A DNA stretch of 64,000 nt, from the NCBI GenBank assembly GCA_922989275.2, contig OV277861.1, positions 53,483,623-53,547,622 on the forward strand, read 5' to 3'. How positions within the stretch are numbered: the first letter of the stretch is position 1; each line of letters starts with the position of its first letter. The notes beneath the pieces were generated by a model. It saw only the letters and a list, made by a program, of their open reading frames with translations. It was not told the DNA's origin and made no database searches. This document shows positions 21,796-41,240 of this stretch, in pieces. A program made the translations under genes and the position numbers. The stretch is from Gari tellinella (Eukaryota > Mollusca > Bivalvia > Cardiida > Psammobiidae).

Positions 21796-22215
21796 TACCC
21801 CTTTCTCCACTACCTTTAAAGATGTTTAATTTATTCCTCCTATGGGGAAGATTGTTCCAATTTATAGTCATGACAATGTACCATGAGAAATATCTTCTAT
21901 AGCTGATATCTTAAAGCAGACTGAAAGTATAGCAGAATGCGCCTTCAGGCTTATTCTGCTTTACTTTCAACCTGCTGTAAGTGGTCACCTGTCTTCAAAA
22001 CTAGAAACAGGCTAAAGGCTTACAGAGCTCCAGATAAGGAAGGTATTTCAAAAACTAAAATCTTCATTTCTGTATTAAACTCTATGGTGTCACTACTCAT
22101 TAGAATCGTCTCTTCGAGACGATTCTATTGAGTAGTAACACCATAGGATTTGGTGCTGAATTAAGTGAGAAAATATTTGATTTGTTACATTTACTCCCTC
22201 TTATCTGGAGCTCTG
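21796..22215. mobile_element. MITE-1 copy next to a MITE-3 copy
   Basis: MITE-1 (about 21796-22016) runs TTACCCCTTTCTCCACTACC to CTAGAAACAGGCTAAAGG. MITE-3 (22023-22215) starts CAGAGCTCCAGATAAG, has the ATCGTCTCTTCGAGACGATT palindrome and ends CTTATCTGGAGCTCTG. MITE-3 seems to have cut off the MITE-1 end. Confidence 0.75.
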
Positions 22216-22388
22216 GGTTAATTCAGAACCAAGACATGCAGAATACTCACCATGTAGCTGCCTGCATTGTTGATGTCCTGCATTACTCAGTCTTTTATTT
22301 TGAAATATCTGCCAAATGTTTTAAAGAGGTTGCCATGGTTTTCCATGGAGTTGTCACTTACACAGGTTTGACAGTTATCTTGAATGTA

Positions 22389-22622
22389 TGCAAACATATT
22401 AACTCTTTGCAAATAGAGTACCTGTGAGGAGTACACTTGTCCTATGCAAACAGTGTAGACCCTGATCAGAGGGCTCCTTTAGGAGCCCTCTTATCAGGGT
22501 CTACACTGCTTGTCATTTTTACAAATATTGTAAAACTCAACCCTAAAATGTCAAAAGATGGACTAGACTAAATTGAAAACTAGAATTGTCCATTTGAGGT
22601 TTCAGGGAGGAATTGGTTAAGT
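22389..22622. mobile_element. MITE-2 copy
   Basis: Hairpin core GACCCTGATCAGAGGGCTCC with its inverse, TCTACACTGCTTGTC, the GGACTAGACTAAATTGAAAA block and end CAGGGAGGAATTGGTTAA. Confidence 0.8.
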
Positions 22623-23074
22623 TAATAACCCTTCTCCTGCAATCAGTCTATATTGACAGTCACACTTTTTGAAAACAGTGTACCTGAGTGTAGATCCAGA
22701 TCAACAATCTCTTTCAGGAGTCTGGGGCCCATCTTACGAAATGTCTTTCGACAAAACATCTGTAAGTCAAACCTTTTAAATACATCTATTTCTGATTTCT
22801 CCATCTGATCATGTCTTTGGAATCGCCTTTTCAAGATGATTCTAAAGAGATGTCACAAGACAGGATAAGATAGAGAAATAAACAATAACTGAGAAGTTTA
22901 GAATCTGACTTACGTTTTGTAAGATGGTCCCGAGGACTTTGTCTAATGGAATCTATCTACCACGAGTCTGCACTGTTTCCATAGAAAATTATTTCTTATT
23001 CTATATGCCAGTGTTATACATGTAGTTCAGAAGCATGTTCAGTAAAGAAATGGATGGCCATCGGTCTGAAATAC

Positions 23075-23211
23075 GGTGGAGAAAACCCAATTCTTTCGTT
23101 CAAACGCAAATGCATGGCAATGAAATATAGAAACTGTTTGCAATGAAAATAATAGTTTAAGCCTAACCAGGGTTATTTGGAAGGGAAAAAAATTTCTCTA
23201 CTGTGCTCTGC
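23075..23211. mobile_element. TA-type MITE, decayed
   Basis: Begins CGGTGGAGAAAACCCAATTC and ends AAATTTCTCTACTGTGC. It is a short relative of 20221-20437. Confidence 0.5.
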
Positions 23212-23305
23212 ACGCTTCACACGGGGAACAAACTGCTAACCTAAACAGCAAACAGTGGTAATTGAACACGCTACAGATGGTACTATCATAGATGTTAACA
23301 AGAAT

Positions 23306-23738
23306 GCGTGTTCAATAAACACTTATGCCCCCGGTGGCATCCTTGACAATATATTCTGAATTTTTTCCAAGTCCAAATTAGGTCAAGGTCAAAATCAAGG
23401 TTGGGTAATATGGGTGGATTGGTAGTGATCCAAGGCAACAACTGTATAAGTATCAAAGCATTTTAGTCAGTTATGTTGATGCTAGACGAAACGGTAAAAT
23501 CTAGTTAACCAAGAAATAGCCCATTTAAAATATACTAAGTCCAAATTAGGTCAAAATCAAGGTTGGGTGATATTGGTGAAAAGGGAATGGTCCAAGGCAA
23601 CTACTGTATAAGTATCCAAGCATTTGGGTAAACGATGTTGATGCTAGACGAAACGGTAAAATCTACTTAACCTGTTACGCACGGACGGACAGGACGATTA
23701 CTATATGCCTCCGCATCTATAGATGCCGGGGGCATAAA
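23306..23738 (+). mobile_element. GCCCCCGG-end element with internal repeats, copy A
   Basis: Left ACTTATGCCCCCGGTGGCAT, right the inverse GATGCCGGGGGCATAAA. Internal units are marked by TGATGCTAGACGAAACGG and TAGGTCAAGGTCAAAATCAA. The second copy is at 47509-48128. CGGACGGACAGGACGATT precedes the right end. Confidence 0.7.
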
Positions 23739-24048
23739 AATTGGGTGAGGTTTTGCATAATTGTGAATATTCAGAAGGAGAATTAATATAAATATATTTT
23801 ATTTACACCAATAAATAACAGGTTTATTTTATAATAAAAAGTTTGGAAGGAAGATATTCCCAAGAGGATTTTTCATCACAGTACTGCAAACGGTGTAGAA
23901 TGAGATTAATAACCATACCAGGGACGGAAGTTATATGAAACTTTCTCAGTATGAACAGTATTGAACATACAATTAAATCATCGTTGCCTTAAACGCTACA
24001 GCCTTGAACATATACCATTAGCTCTTTAAAAGAAATCATTAATGTGCA

Positions 24049-24245
24049 CAGTACAATCTTTCTATAATAACCAGTCCATTAAAACGAAGGTCATTTGATT
24101 GTATAAAAGACAGGTGATAGTAAAACAGAAAGCACAAACAGGAGCTTTCTGTTTTACTGTCACTTTACTTTTAGCAGTCACCTGTCAAAATCACCTACTA
24201 GTTAACACAATTAAGTGGTCCTAATGGACGTAAATGGTTCTACTG
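24049..24245. mobile_element. CAGTAAAACC-type MITE
   Basis: CAGTACAATCTTTCTATAAT ... GGTTCTACTG|TA. The internal hairpin is CAGAAAGCACAAACAGG and AGCTTTCTG. Confidence 0.6.
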
Positions 24246-24372
24246 TATTCAGATACTCATTCAAAAAGGTTAGAAAAAACTTAAGTTTGAAGGTTTGTTC
24301 CCAATGTTACAAAGCAGTCTAAGTTAAACAGGAGTGCTCATAATAGCTCATTATGAGCTTGCTGCTATAAAA

Positions 24373-24549
24373 CAGTCGAAACTCGATATCTCGAACTGGT
24401 TAAGTCGATCATACCCGTATTTCAAAGTTAAAACGTGTCTAAGCCACGTTTTAACATTAAAATACGGGTATGTTCGACTAAACTGAGCATGAAATAATGA
24501 AGTTCATGTGTCGACATATCGGATAGTTCGAGATATCGAAGTTCAACTG
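24373..24549. mobile_element. Pogo-type MITE
   Basis: CAGTCGAAACTCGATATCTC ... GAGATATCGAAGTTCAACTG|TA. The centre is a CATACCCGTATTT ... AAATACGGGTATG hairpin. Confidence 0.8.
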
Positions 24550-24869
24550 TATGAATGTTTTGTAACCTTGAGAACATACAAACAAACCATGAACACTTAA
24601 TGTTTGCCTTTTCTATTTCACACTTGTACCACTCAGATGACTTTGCATATTTTGAGCAAATATATTATAAGCTCTGTTCTTGATCAGATTTGTTTGAGAA
24701 GGAATTTTTTGTATGCTCAAAAAGTGAGTTTCATAACTTTGGACCCAGATAATTAGCCTTTAATAATACCTACTAGCTGAATTAGACTCATTCCTTCCAA
24801 CTGTCAGCACAACATGGTTTGTTCCGACATACGGAGCTGGGCCTCATAACAGGATAACACACTCAACCC

Positions 24870-25016
24870 TAGCGATGAGTATACTTGTCATTTACATACA
24901 GTGTACCTGTGCAGATTACCCTTTTCCCATGAAAACTGGGTAAACCCTGGTTAGAGGGCTCATCCAGGAGCCCTCTGATCAGGGTCTAGTTGCAGGGGTG
25001 AATGAGTTAACCCTTA
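24870..25016. mobile_element. MITE-2 fragment
   Basis: AACCCTAGCGATGAGTATAC to GTGAATGAGTTAACCC, with the AGGGCTCATCCAGGAGCCCT hairpin. Confidence 0.65.
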
Positions 25017-25379
25017 TCGTGCCATAATATCCTCTGCTTTGAAATTGTTGTCTGCGAAAATATATTCAATTTAATAAAAATTTATACAATACTTAATTAA
25101 AGGAAGAGCAAAAAAAATATGGAACTAGGTCGGAAGCTACATTACGCAGCATCTGATCTAAATATAAACGGAAAATTCCAGTCAAATGATCAGCAGGATA
25201 AAGGTTAAAATTGTAGGTCTTGTAGTAAATTTAGGAAACATTGATATGAGTATCAAACAGTTTGAATCACACCTTGAAGAGATGATTTGAATGAGAAGTC
25301 ATACCATAGGGTTAAGTACAGACATGAAGGACAAAATGTTGGAAAACTTGTGTTCAGGGCTGCCATAAGTTGATCGTGA

Positions 25380-25530
25380 AAAATCCTAAGATTGCCAAAT
25401 TTTTAATTGATCAATTGAGATTACTTAAAGCAGGTTGGAAGTAAAGCAGAATGCGCCTTAAGGCGCATTTTGCTTTACTTTCAGCCTGCTTTAAGCTACC
25501 ATCTGCTAGATAAAAATCCGAATATTTCAG
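25380..25530. mobile_element. MITE-1-related hairpin copy
   Basis: The core TTGGAAGTAAAGCAGAATGC / GCGCATTTTGCTTTACTTTC is present. The edges (AAAATCCTAAGATTGCC, also at 47370) belong to a variant subfamily. Confidence 0.6.
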
Positions 25531-25601
25531 ATAAATCCGGAGAAATGGCTGTCCTGTGAGTATACTCCCTTATCTGAGGCCAAGGTTTAAAAGAGTTTAA
25601 G

Positions 25602-25702
25602 TTGAGTCTGAGGTTGTTCTCAAGCATTTGATTAGTCAGATTTGAGCTTCCCTTAAATCTGACAAATCAATGCTTGAGAACCATCTCAGACTCAACTCAA
25701 AT
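25602..25702. repeat. Foldback element abutting the SelO 3' end
   Basis: GTTGAGTCTGAGGTTGTTCT CAAGCATTTGATTAGTCAG pairs with its inverse ending ATCTCAGACTCAACTC, in a ~100-bp palindrome. Similar foldbacks are at 28223-28346 and 28379-28470; half of one is near 61355-61405. Confidence 0.8.
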
Positions 25703-25704
25703 AC

Positions 25705-25710
25705 TTTATT
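25705..25710 (-). terminator. Probable SelO polyadenylation signal
   Basis: AATAAA on the minus strand, 21 bases after the TGA stop, implies a very short 3' UTR. It sits at the edge of the foldback element. Confidence 0.55.
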
Positions 25711-25731
25711 CTTTATAACCGTGAGGCTTGG

Positions 25732-33090
<7,359 letters not shown>

Positions 33091-33109
33091 GTTTACACAG
33101 GAAGTTTAG

Positions 33110-34235
33110 CTGGAGTGGCCTCCCTTGATAGTCATCAACAAGTTTTAGATTGTTTAAAAAGATTGCACTATAGAAAAGTACAAAAAATTAAACAAAAGTT
33201 GCATTCTTGCTAAACTGAGTGTATTTGTATGAGCTAGTAGAAACCATTATACTGTTGGTCATAAAACGGTCATTTGGACTTTGACCTTTGACTGCATTTG
33301 CAGAAAAAGAACCAGAATATATTAGCTAGCCTAGGGCAGAGCCATATATACTTCTTTTTGAGCATATATATACTGTAACATGTTATCTTGGTCTCTGGCT
33401 AGGGGTACAAAATATGTTGATCAATTTTATTTTTCATTTGTAAACTTTTGTTTCTGCCATCTATTGGCTAAATGGTCGCCCTAGAGAGAGGAGAGCTGAT
33501 ACAGAAAACCAGAGTGTGATGCCCTACTCTTATCATCGAAAGTGTTCTCCATTTCTTTTGGATGCCCAGTGTAAAGCACCGATACATCCAACCTCGGTTT
33601 ATAAAGTCTCATCTGAAGGACTTAGTCAGAGGGGGATCAAACTCTTGATCCCTGGCATCATAGTCTAGTGTGCCACTACTGGACCACGTCCGTCGTAAAT
33701 TTGGTGGTCAAGAACCACTTGCAATTAAGGAGAGTCACCCTATATTAAATTGGAAGCAGCAAGCTGTTTGGTTCCGTATTGCTAACCGCTGCCTAATAAA
33801 TTTGGTATTTGGGTACATCTTAGGAATGGCCTGGTAAAGTATGTTGCATACCATTTTCAGGATTACTGTATGGTTGACGTTGACCTCAATTATAGAAACA
33901 CTTGTCCAGACCATAACCTAGATTCAGTTCCTTACATTTTATGATACAATGAATTTTTACAATCATCATAAATCATTTTAACTAGCAATCAACAAAGATT
34001 GTGCGGATAATGGATATTTCTAAAGAATACAGGTGACTGCTTTATACAGGATAAAAATAATGCAGAAAGCTTTTAGTATTTCTTTAATTCTGCATTAAGT
34101 AACCACATATGTCAAAAACTGTCAATAATTTGCTCTTTTTAATGTATGCTAAAATGCAAATTTGATTGTATTTTTAATAATACATGTATGGTTTTGTTCA
34201 GTCATTTTATTTCAAATGATAAATTTTCTTAACTT
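33110..34235. other. Upstream region of SelO, with one SINE relic
   Basis: Apart from the reversed type A SINE at about 33449-33696 (TTTCTGCCATCTATTGGC to GACCACGTCCGTCG), I see no exon or known repeat. The SelO promoter should lie in or near the left part; no clear TATA or CpG cluster is visible. Confidence 0.4.
33449..33696 (-). mobile_element. SINE type A, reversed
   Basis: Reverse-strand copy of the 12324 SINE: GTAAAGCACCGATACATCC, CTCATCTGAAGGACTTAG and the head end GGGATCAAACTCTTGATCCC. Confidence 0.75.
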
Positions 34236-34238
34236 TTA

Positions 34239-34410
34239 CAGTAGAACTTCGATATCTCGAACTCGTTTAACTCGAACTATCCGAAAGTTCGACATATGAT
34301 CTGCATTATTTCATGCTCAGTAAAGTCGACCATACCCATATAGCCACGTTTTAACTTTGAAATACAGTTATGTTTGATAAAACCGACTTCGAGGTATCAA
34401 AGTTTGACTG
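34239..34410. mobile_element. Pogo-type MITE
   Basis: TA|CAGTAGAACTTCGATATCTC ... TATCAAAGTTTGACTG|TA, with TA on both sides. Confidence 0.85.
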
Positions 34411-34866
34411 TATATACAGTGTCTATAATAGAATGCTGCTGCCTGACTGTAGCCTGTAGAATGGTGTTTTATAAGTCTGGGGGTAATGAGTACACTCCCC
34501 TTTGTTGAACCTGAAATCTATCCACTTAATCAATCCAAGGCCTTGGAGGAAACTGAATAATCTGATAGATGTGACCAAAATAAACAAAACAATTTTTCCA
34601 ATGTTAATGCTTTAATACAATATTTGAAACAAAGGTATGTTTTAACTCTTATACAGCTATGAAAGTATTTCCATTTGGAAAATTATCACCTGAAGATGTT
34701 TAAGCTTAAAAACTGATGATGTCTTTTAAGCTTACACTTGATTAACTTTATTACAAGTTTCAAACAGTTTTATTCCTGATCAGAAATCAAGTAACTCAGC
34801 ATCTAATCAGAACATATATACCCTGTCTGTAAATACTAATCAAGTAGCACTTTTTAGATAATAGGT

Positions 34867-35171
34867 TAACCCTTTAATTACTCCATAGCTTGTTTCTAGT
34901 TTTAAAGATGCATGACCACTTAACTCTTTCCTCCCTAAAACTTTAAATGGACAATTCCAGTTTCCATTTTAGTCTAGTCCATTTCTGGCTTTTAAGAGTT
35001 GTTTTTGTCAATTTTGGCATTACTGACAAACAGTGAAGACCCTGATCAGAGGGCTCCTTTCGGAGCCCTCTGATCTGGGTCTTCACTGTTTGCACAGGAC
35101 AAGTGTACTATTCACATGTACATTGTTTGCAAAGGACGCCAATATGCGGGACTAGGGTTCAAAGGGTTAAG
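34867..35171. mobile_element. MITE-1 left end followed by MITE-2
   Basis: MITE-1 start CCCTTTAATTACTCCATAGC runs to CATGACCACTTAA, where MITE-2 starts at the TTAA (34919-34922) and ends GGGTTCAAAGGGTTAA. MITE-2 has the perfect GAGGGCTCCTTTCGGAGCCC hairpin. It looks like TTAA-targeted insertion into MITE-1. Confidence 0.75.
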
Positions 35172-35614
35172 ACAGTATGTTTCGGAACAGGTCCGCAGTT
35201 ACAGAGAAAGGCTGATCACTCTCCATAGTTTCAATATTGACCGACATTGGTCCAATCTCATCAGGGGTCTTCAACCTTAATTGTACTTAATTCAAAATAA
35301 TGCTGAAAAACTAGGCTATGAAAAATGAAATGAATACTCCAGTCATAAAAGCCTAAAATCCCATGTCTTCACCACACTAAAGAGACGTTTCAAAAGAAAA
35401 GTCACAACATAGGGTTTGGTGAAGACAAAGGGTACATGCTTTTTTATTTCCACCTTATCTGGAGTTATGATAAAGACAGTGATAATTTTACCTGTACATT
35501 CCGAGTCCTATACTCATTATTATTATATTTGCCAGGGACTCATCATTTAAAAAGTTGGGAGTCCCATGGACCCATAGCTTTTCTGGCCATTATTAATCTA
35601 TTACTCATAAGCAA

Positions 35615-36510
35615 ATAGTAGCTTAAAGCAGATTTAAAGTAAAGCAGAATGTGCCTTAAGGCACATTCTGCTTTACTTTCAACCTGCTTTAAGTGGTCAC
35701 CTGTCTTCAAAACTAGAAATAATATGGGATATTGAGTTAATTTTTCACCTCAAGGACTAAATGTTTGTCTCAAGGACTCATTGTTTTACAGAATATGCAT
35801 CTCAGGGACTGATTAATCTGATTTCTAAAATTATCACTGTATAGATCATACTGCATACATCACATTCATACAGTCACATGCTTTTCTCTGGTAGAGAACC
35901 CCACTCCATGATTGTGAGCTCACACATAACTCATTCACCCTTGAAACTTCAAATGGACAATTTGAGATTCCAAATAATGAAGTCGATTTCACTCTTTTAG
36001 GATAGTACTTTTACAATGTATTTCAAAATGACAAACAATGCAGACCCTGATCAGAGGGCTCCTATAGGAGCCCTCTGATCAGGGTCTTCACTGATTGCAT
36101 ATGACAAGTTTACTTGTCTCATGTACACTATTAGTAAGTGACAAGTATGCGTGTCACCGTTAAGGCATGAACAATATAAAAGCATTTCTGGACTGAGAAC
36201 CCAGTGCCTCACACTATAATATCATCACATTATCACATGTGCTTTCCAAAAAGAAAGCAAGCATTCAACAAAATCTCCTTGCCCTGTCCTTATGACAGGT
36301 AGCAGACATAAAACCAGGAGCTATCTCAGGGCTCCAGATAAGAGTGAGTTTTCCTAATGGTAAACCAACATTTTCTCACTAATTTTAGCACTAAATCCTA
36401 TAGTGTTACTACTTATTAGAATCGTCTTGAAGCATCGATTCTAATGAGTAGTGACACCATAGGGTTTTATGCAGAAATAAAAACCATCTTATCTTGAGCC
36501 CTGTATCTTA
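35615..36510. mobile_element. MITE-1, MITE-2 and MITE-3 copies in a row
   Basis: MITE-1 part at 35615-35740 (perfect GTGCCTTAAGGCAC hairpin). MITE-2 at about 35934-36170 (GGGCTCCTATAGGAGCCC). MITE-3 at 36327-36503 with ends CAGGGCTCCAGATAAG and ATCTTGAGCCCTG and a 5-bp TATCT on each side. Confidence 0.75.
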
Positions 36511-36511
36511 T

Positions 36512-37140
36512 TAACCCTTTCCTCCTGTATCCTCTTGCCCTATTCATCCCCTCATCTTAAAATGAGAAATGCCAAGTTCAAATAAAGTCTAGTCCAGTTT
36601 TGTCTATTTACGGTACAGTGGAAAATACGCTATTCCTACCCACTTTACGCGTTTCTTATGCGCTTATTATCCGTTTCGTTAAACGCGTTTCCTAGTCCTT
36701 TTTACGCGTTTAAAAAGAGCCCGGATGAAAGGGTCATCACTTAGCCGACGGATCCCTTAGCAGAGACACTCATTGGTATCATCGTTTATTAACGCGTTAA
36801 AATCATTAGGCGTTAATTGTTCGTTAACCGTTCACTATGCATTTCTTACGCATAGATTAACGCGTAAATGGGTAGGAATAGCGTATTTACCACTGTAGTT
36901 GTGTTGCAATAATTTGCAAAATGATAAACAATGTAGACCCTGATCACATGACTCCTGATGGAGGGGACAAGTGATATGGAACATGGATTTGTCCATATCA
37001 AAGGGATGTCTGGTCAACTTTTTTATTTTCATTTTGTTTTATATTGAAACTCCTATTAGCAAACAGTGTAGACATTATGTGGCGTCTGATCAGAGTCTAC
37101 ACTGTTTGCCTATGTCCCATATATGGGATCGTTGGCACAA
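36512..37140. mobile_element. MITE-2 copy split by a TA-flanked MITE
   Basis: TTAACCCTTTCCTCCTGTATC and the AAGTCTAGTCCAGTTTT block lie left of the insert. AACAATGTAGACCCTGATCA lies right of it, followed by a second MITE-2-like relic to about 37140. Confidence 0.6.
36616..36895. mobile_element. 280-bp TA-flanked MITE
   Basis: TA|CAGTGGAAAATACGCTATTC and the inverse AATAGCGTATTTACCACTG|TA. Rich in ACGCGT/AACGCG words. Confidence 0.85.
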
Positions 37141-37431
37141 ATGGGTTAAGAAAATTCTATTTTTAGAACAGTTGCAGAGGACAACATTTACAGATGAAAG
37201 TTTACCCAGCATGCAAAGAGTGGCAATTTGAAGCACAGATACTTATTACTTTTGTCCTGCATAAGAATTGCTTTAAAGATCTTTCTACTCTTCAAGTGAA
37301 TGACGTCTTAAACCTGATCTGCATAAAGCAAGCATTCAATAATTGATTGATGACCTTTCCATATGACAGTAGGCAGTGCAGATTATGACAAATGATCAAA
37401 GCCCATAACCCTTTACTCCATATTCACTTAA

Positions 37432-37785
37432 CTCATTATCCCCTGAAACTTCCTAAAGATAATTCCAGTTCGCAATGAAGGCTGGTCCATTTTCAACTCT
37501 TTAAGGTTGTTTCTTATAATATTTTACCCAAGGACAAACAGTGAAGACTCTGATCAGGGTCTCCACTGTTCGCATAAACATGTGTACTCTTCACAGGTAC
37601 ACTTTTGGTAATAGACGCATATATGCGTCACTAGGGCTCAATGAGTTAAAACAGGTTGAAAGTAAAGCAGTTCATGCCTTTCTGTGCATTCTGCTTCAGT
37701 CTGTTAGCGAAAAGATACAAAATATTTCTTATGACATAATTATATTTTCTTCCATCGAGGAATAAATTAAATGTGTATGGAGTAT
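37432..37785. mobile_element. MITE-2 relic plus MITE-1 fragment, downstream of SAP30
   Basis: MITE-2 (37432-37645: CTCATTATCCCCTGAAACTT to GGGCTCAATGAGTTAA) is joined at TTAA to a MITE-1 fragment (37645-37785) that keeps TTTTCTTCCATCGAGGAATA. Confidence 0.6.
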
Positions 37786-37940
37786 TGGTTTATAACATAT
37801 ATAACAGCTCTAATATAGCTTTTGCACTAGTTACTTTTGTATTACATTAAGTATATTTTGGAGATCTCTGCAATTCTTTACTGAATAATTGCTCCGCCCA
37901 GGTTTAATTGTCATGTACACAGATTTCCTAGGTAACAGCC

Positions 37941-38066
37941 TCAGTTAGGCATATTGTCTATGTGTTTTTGATCAAAGCGACTTTTAAAGTTCTTTGCCAT
38001 GTAGATGAAATATGTCAGCGCCTCCTTCTCGTTGATAGGAATAGATTTGAAATGCCTTGCAACTGT
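37941..38066 (-). CDS. SAP30L: SAP30 coding exon 4 and stop
   Basis: Residues 132-172 ([41 protein letters not shown]) then TGA. Acceptor TTTCAG. Forms most of the Sin3-interaction domain. Confidence 0.93.
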   Translation of the reverse strand, partial: TVARHFKSIPINEKEALTYFIYMAKNFKSRFDQKHIDNMPN

Positions 38067-41000
38067 CTGAAATAAAAATGTTACTGAATAACATGGGTCC
38101 ATTATTTAACCCATTACCCCATACATAGGCCTTTTTACGTCTAAAGTTAATTCCTCACTGAAAAAAATAATTCCAATTTATACTGTTGAAAATACAAATC
38201 ATAAGAAACCAGGGCACGACAAATCCTGTGCCCGGAGCCCGGCGGGCAACCAAATGTTTAGCTTGGGCAACCATATTTTTCAAACTGCTGCCCGGCGGGC
38301 AACCCTTTAATTCCATTTTAAGATGCCCGGATTATTTCACTTTTGGAAAATATCAATATGTCAGAATAATGCCGTGCGAGTCATCTACTAGTTGCGATTT
38401 CGTAACAGTAAGACCTTGTGTCTACTACTGTCTAGCGGTACTGCATCTACATGGACTCGTATCAGACTAAAGCCATAAATATTAAAAGTGTGCAACAAAT
38501 TTGCCGATCAATTAAGACCCCTGTGGACACTTATCTTTGTCTGTAGGGTAGAACGGTTACAAAGGATTCTTGTGGATTAGCGATAACACACCCCAATTAG
38601 CAGTTCACGCTTGATCAAACACCATGCTGAGCTTGTCATTTTGTGTAAACAATCTCGTGGATACATTCGGCATACTTCTAAATTTATCGCAGAAGAATTT
38701 TATAAACACAGACTGGTACACTTAGTTAACTTTTTGTGAACCAGTCATTAAATTCAGCGATAACACCTGGGGAGCTCCGAATGATATGAAAAAGATGAAT
38801 ATAGGATTTCCTATAAAAATGAAAGTACAATGAAACACTGTTAAATAAGATTAAACATTGTGCTGGCAATAAATAATTTATGTTTTACCAGCGATTTTCA
38901 AGTCTTAATAATAACTTTCAAAGGTAGGTCAGCGTTTTTTTTGGGGACCCGTTCCCAATTGAAAACGAGGGCTTTTTTCCCAAAATGAGCATTTCACGGA
39001 ACTATTTTTTCCCAAAATGAGCCTTTTGCGACTCAATTTTTTCCCAAAATCAAGTATTTTACGCCGTTTTAGGGCATATTTTTCCCAATTGAAGGGGTAC
39101 CAACTAATTCCCAAAGTGGTGAAAAAAAACACTGTAGGTGCAGTAATTATGGACTTTAACATAGTTTTGTTCGCAAATGAAGTGTTGGACTTGGGTTGTT
39201 GTAAAGTAAAAAACGTGTTTGGTGAATTTTCGGAAAGCAAATAATAATGATAAAAAAACCGGATCCGATCACTCGAGAGTGTAATAATATGGGCAGAAAA
39301 ACGTGAACTTTTATTTTGTTTTTTAAGTGTAGTTACTTCAGTCAAACTGAAAGTCACTTCCAGAAAATGTAGATATGAATACACCATGAGCCCCTGCCCC
39401 CGTGCGGGATGTAAGAACGCAGAAGTTCTCCTATGAAATCCCCTGATACTGTCAATTAATAAATTTGAAGGGCGAGACTGAGACAGATATTTAAATTACA
39501 ATGCTACTGCTACAGGTTGAAAGAAAAGGTGTGAGAGATATATAGAGATGTTAAGAAATACATGTAGTAACTAAATTTCAAATTTAAGAATGAAAAAACA
39601 TGAATAATATTAGCCAAACAAGAGGGCCATGGCCCTTAATTCGCTCACCTGAGGTCATTGTGCCTTAGCTTAATAGGCAAGACAACATTTTAATATAGCT
39701 GTAAATGGAATTATCTTCCAGACAAAAAAAACATGACAAATTGGAATAACTTAAAAAAATATTGTTGGCAGAGTTATGGCCCTTATCCATGACACTTCTT
39801 CTTATCAAGCTACATGTATTTCCATATGATTATTTATTGCGCACTCTGCTTTACTTTCAACCTGCTTTAAGTTATCATCTACTAAGATATAGATACTATT
39901 TCTTATATCTTACATGTTTATGACTATATAAAGTGGAATTATTTTCTTTAGAGGAGGAATAAATTAAAGGCGTAAAAAGGCATATGTATGGGGTAATGGG
40001 TTAACATCAGTAGAACTGGAGTTATCTCAAAGACAAGAAAATATGACACTGGGAAATATCTCAAAATTGACATTGACCTTTGTATGACATGACCCAAGTT
40101 ATAAAGTTTCTAACTTTAACAAAGTTATGGCTAAGATTAAAGTTGTGGACTGACAGACAAACAAATGGACAAACAGACAAAAAAGCAGACAGACAAAAAC
40201 AATATGCCCCCAACTGCAGGGCATAAAACTATAGCAGACACCATATGCTGCTGTTTACAGTGAACCTCATCAGCTGACCAGCTGACCTGAGTTCAGTTAT
40301 GTAACTCTGCCAGTAGGAAATTTGGCTAGGGTCTAACTCTTATTATGCTGAATTGCTGTCTGCTATACATATTTTGAATATTAAACATATGTATAAATAT
40401 GGCAAAAGACATAATTACATAACTGTCAGTGGATCACTTCCAGACCCTGTTTCTCTAAGTATGAAGCAGACTAAACCATTTATAAACTTTAGCAGACAAC
40501 ATGTTCAGCTAAGACCATCAGTTCAGTGGCTGAGGTCAAATACTGGGTAGTATGGTAGAATTAGCAACTGCTCTGAAGGCTTACCCTTAACAGACTGAAA
40601 TGATATCTGCTTAAAACCTACTGTATGCGAAAAGTGACAAAAAAAAGAATTTAGAACATGTTCAGTTGGTAAATGAGTACCAATAGTTTGGATCCAAATT
40701 AGATGCAGCATTATGTTGCATCTGATCTGGATCCAAAATGTTTGCAAATATTGGCTATTTGCCCTTAGTATATTAAGAGTAACTCAGGTAAAATACAGTT
40801 CTGCTTTTGCTTCATCAAAAATACTGTAAAACCTGCCTAGAGCAGCACTTAAACTGCGCAGGGTGGCGTCAAGTGTGACCCTAGGGATTTCATTTTAACA
40901 AACTATAGAGGGATTGACCAGGAGATTCTACTGTAAAAATATCAAAGCTTAGGGCCTAGTAGTTTTTAGCAAGAAGATTTTTTAAAAAATGTTGCTTTTT

Positions 41001-41209
41001 TGCTTTTTCAAGCAGAGTTTTTGCTTTTTCTCTTTCATTTAGACAACTTCTGTAGAGAAGCATCCAAGGAACATCATGAGCAGTTTGAATCCGCCCTACA
41101 ATCCCCGGGTTCAGAAAAGATGTCGTTTGAAGTAAAAGTGAACGGACAGACGGACGGACGGACAGACGGACAGACGTACTACGGACAATGAGCGGTCACA
41201 ATAGCTCAC

Positions 41210-41240
<31 letters not shown>

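Noticed and set aside
25560..25731. SECIS element after SelO
   Set aside because: The site has TGC, not TGA-Sec, and the downstream palindrome belongs to a dispersed foldback family also found in introns.
38929..39387. 152-codon open frame on -
   Set aside because: Low-complexity TTTTCCCAAAATGAG repeats open the frame; no domain, no splice context and no homologue recognised.
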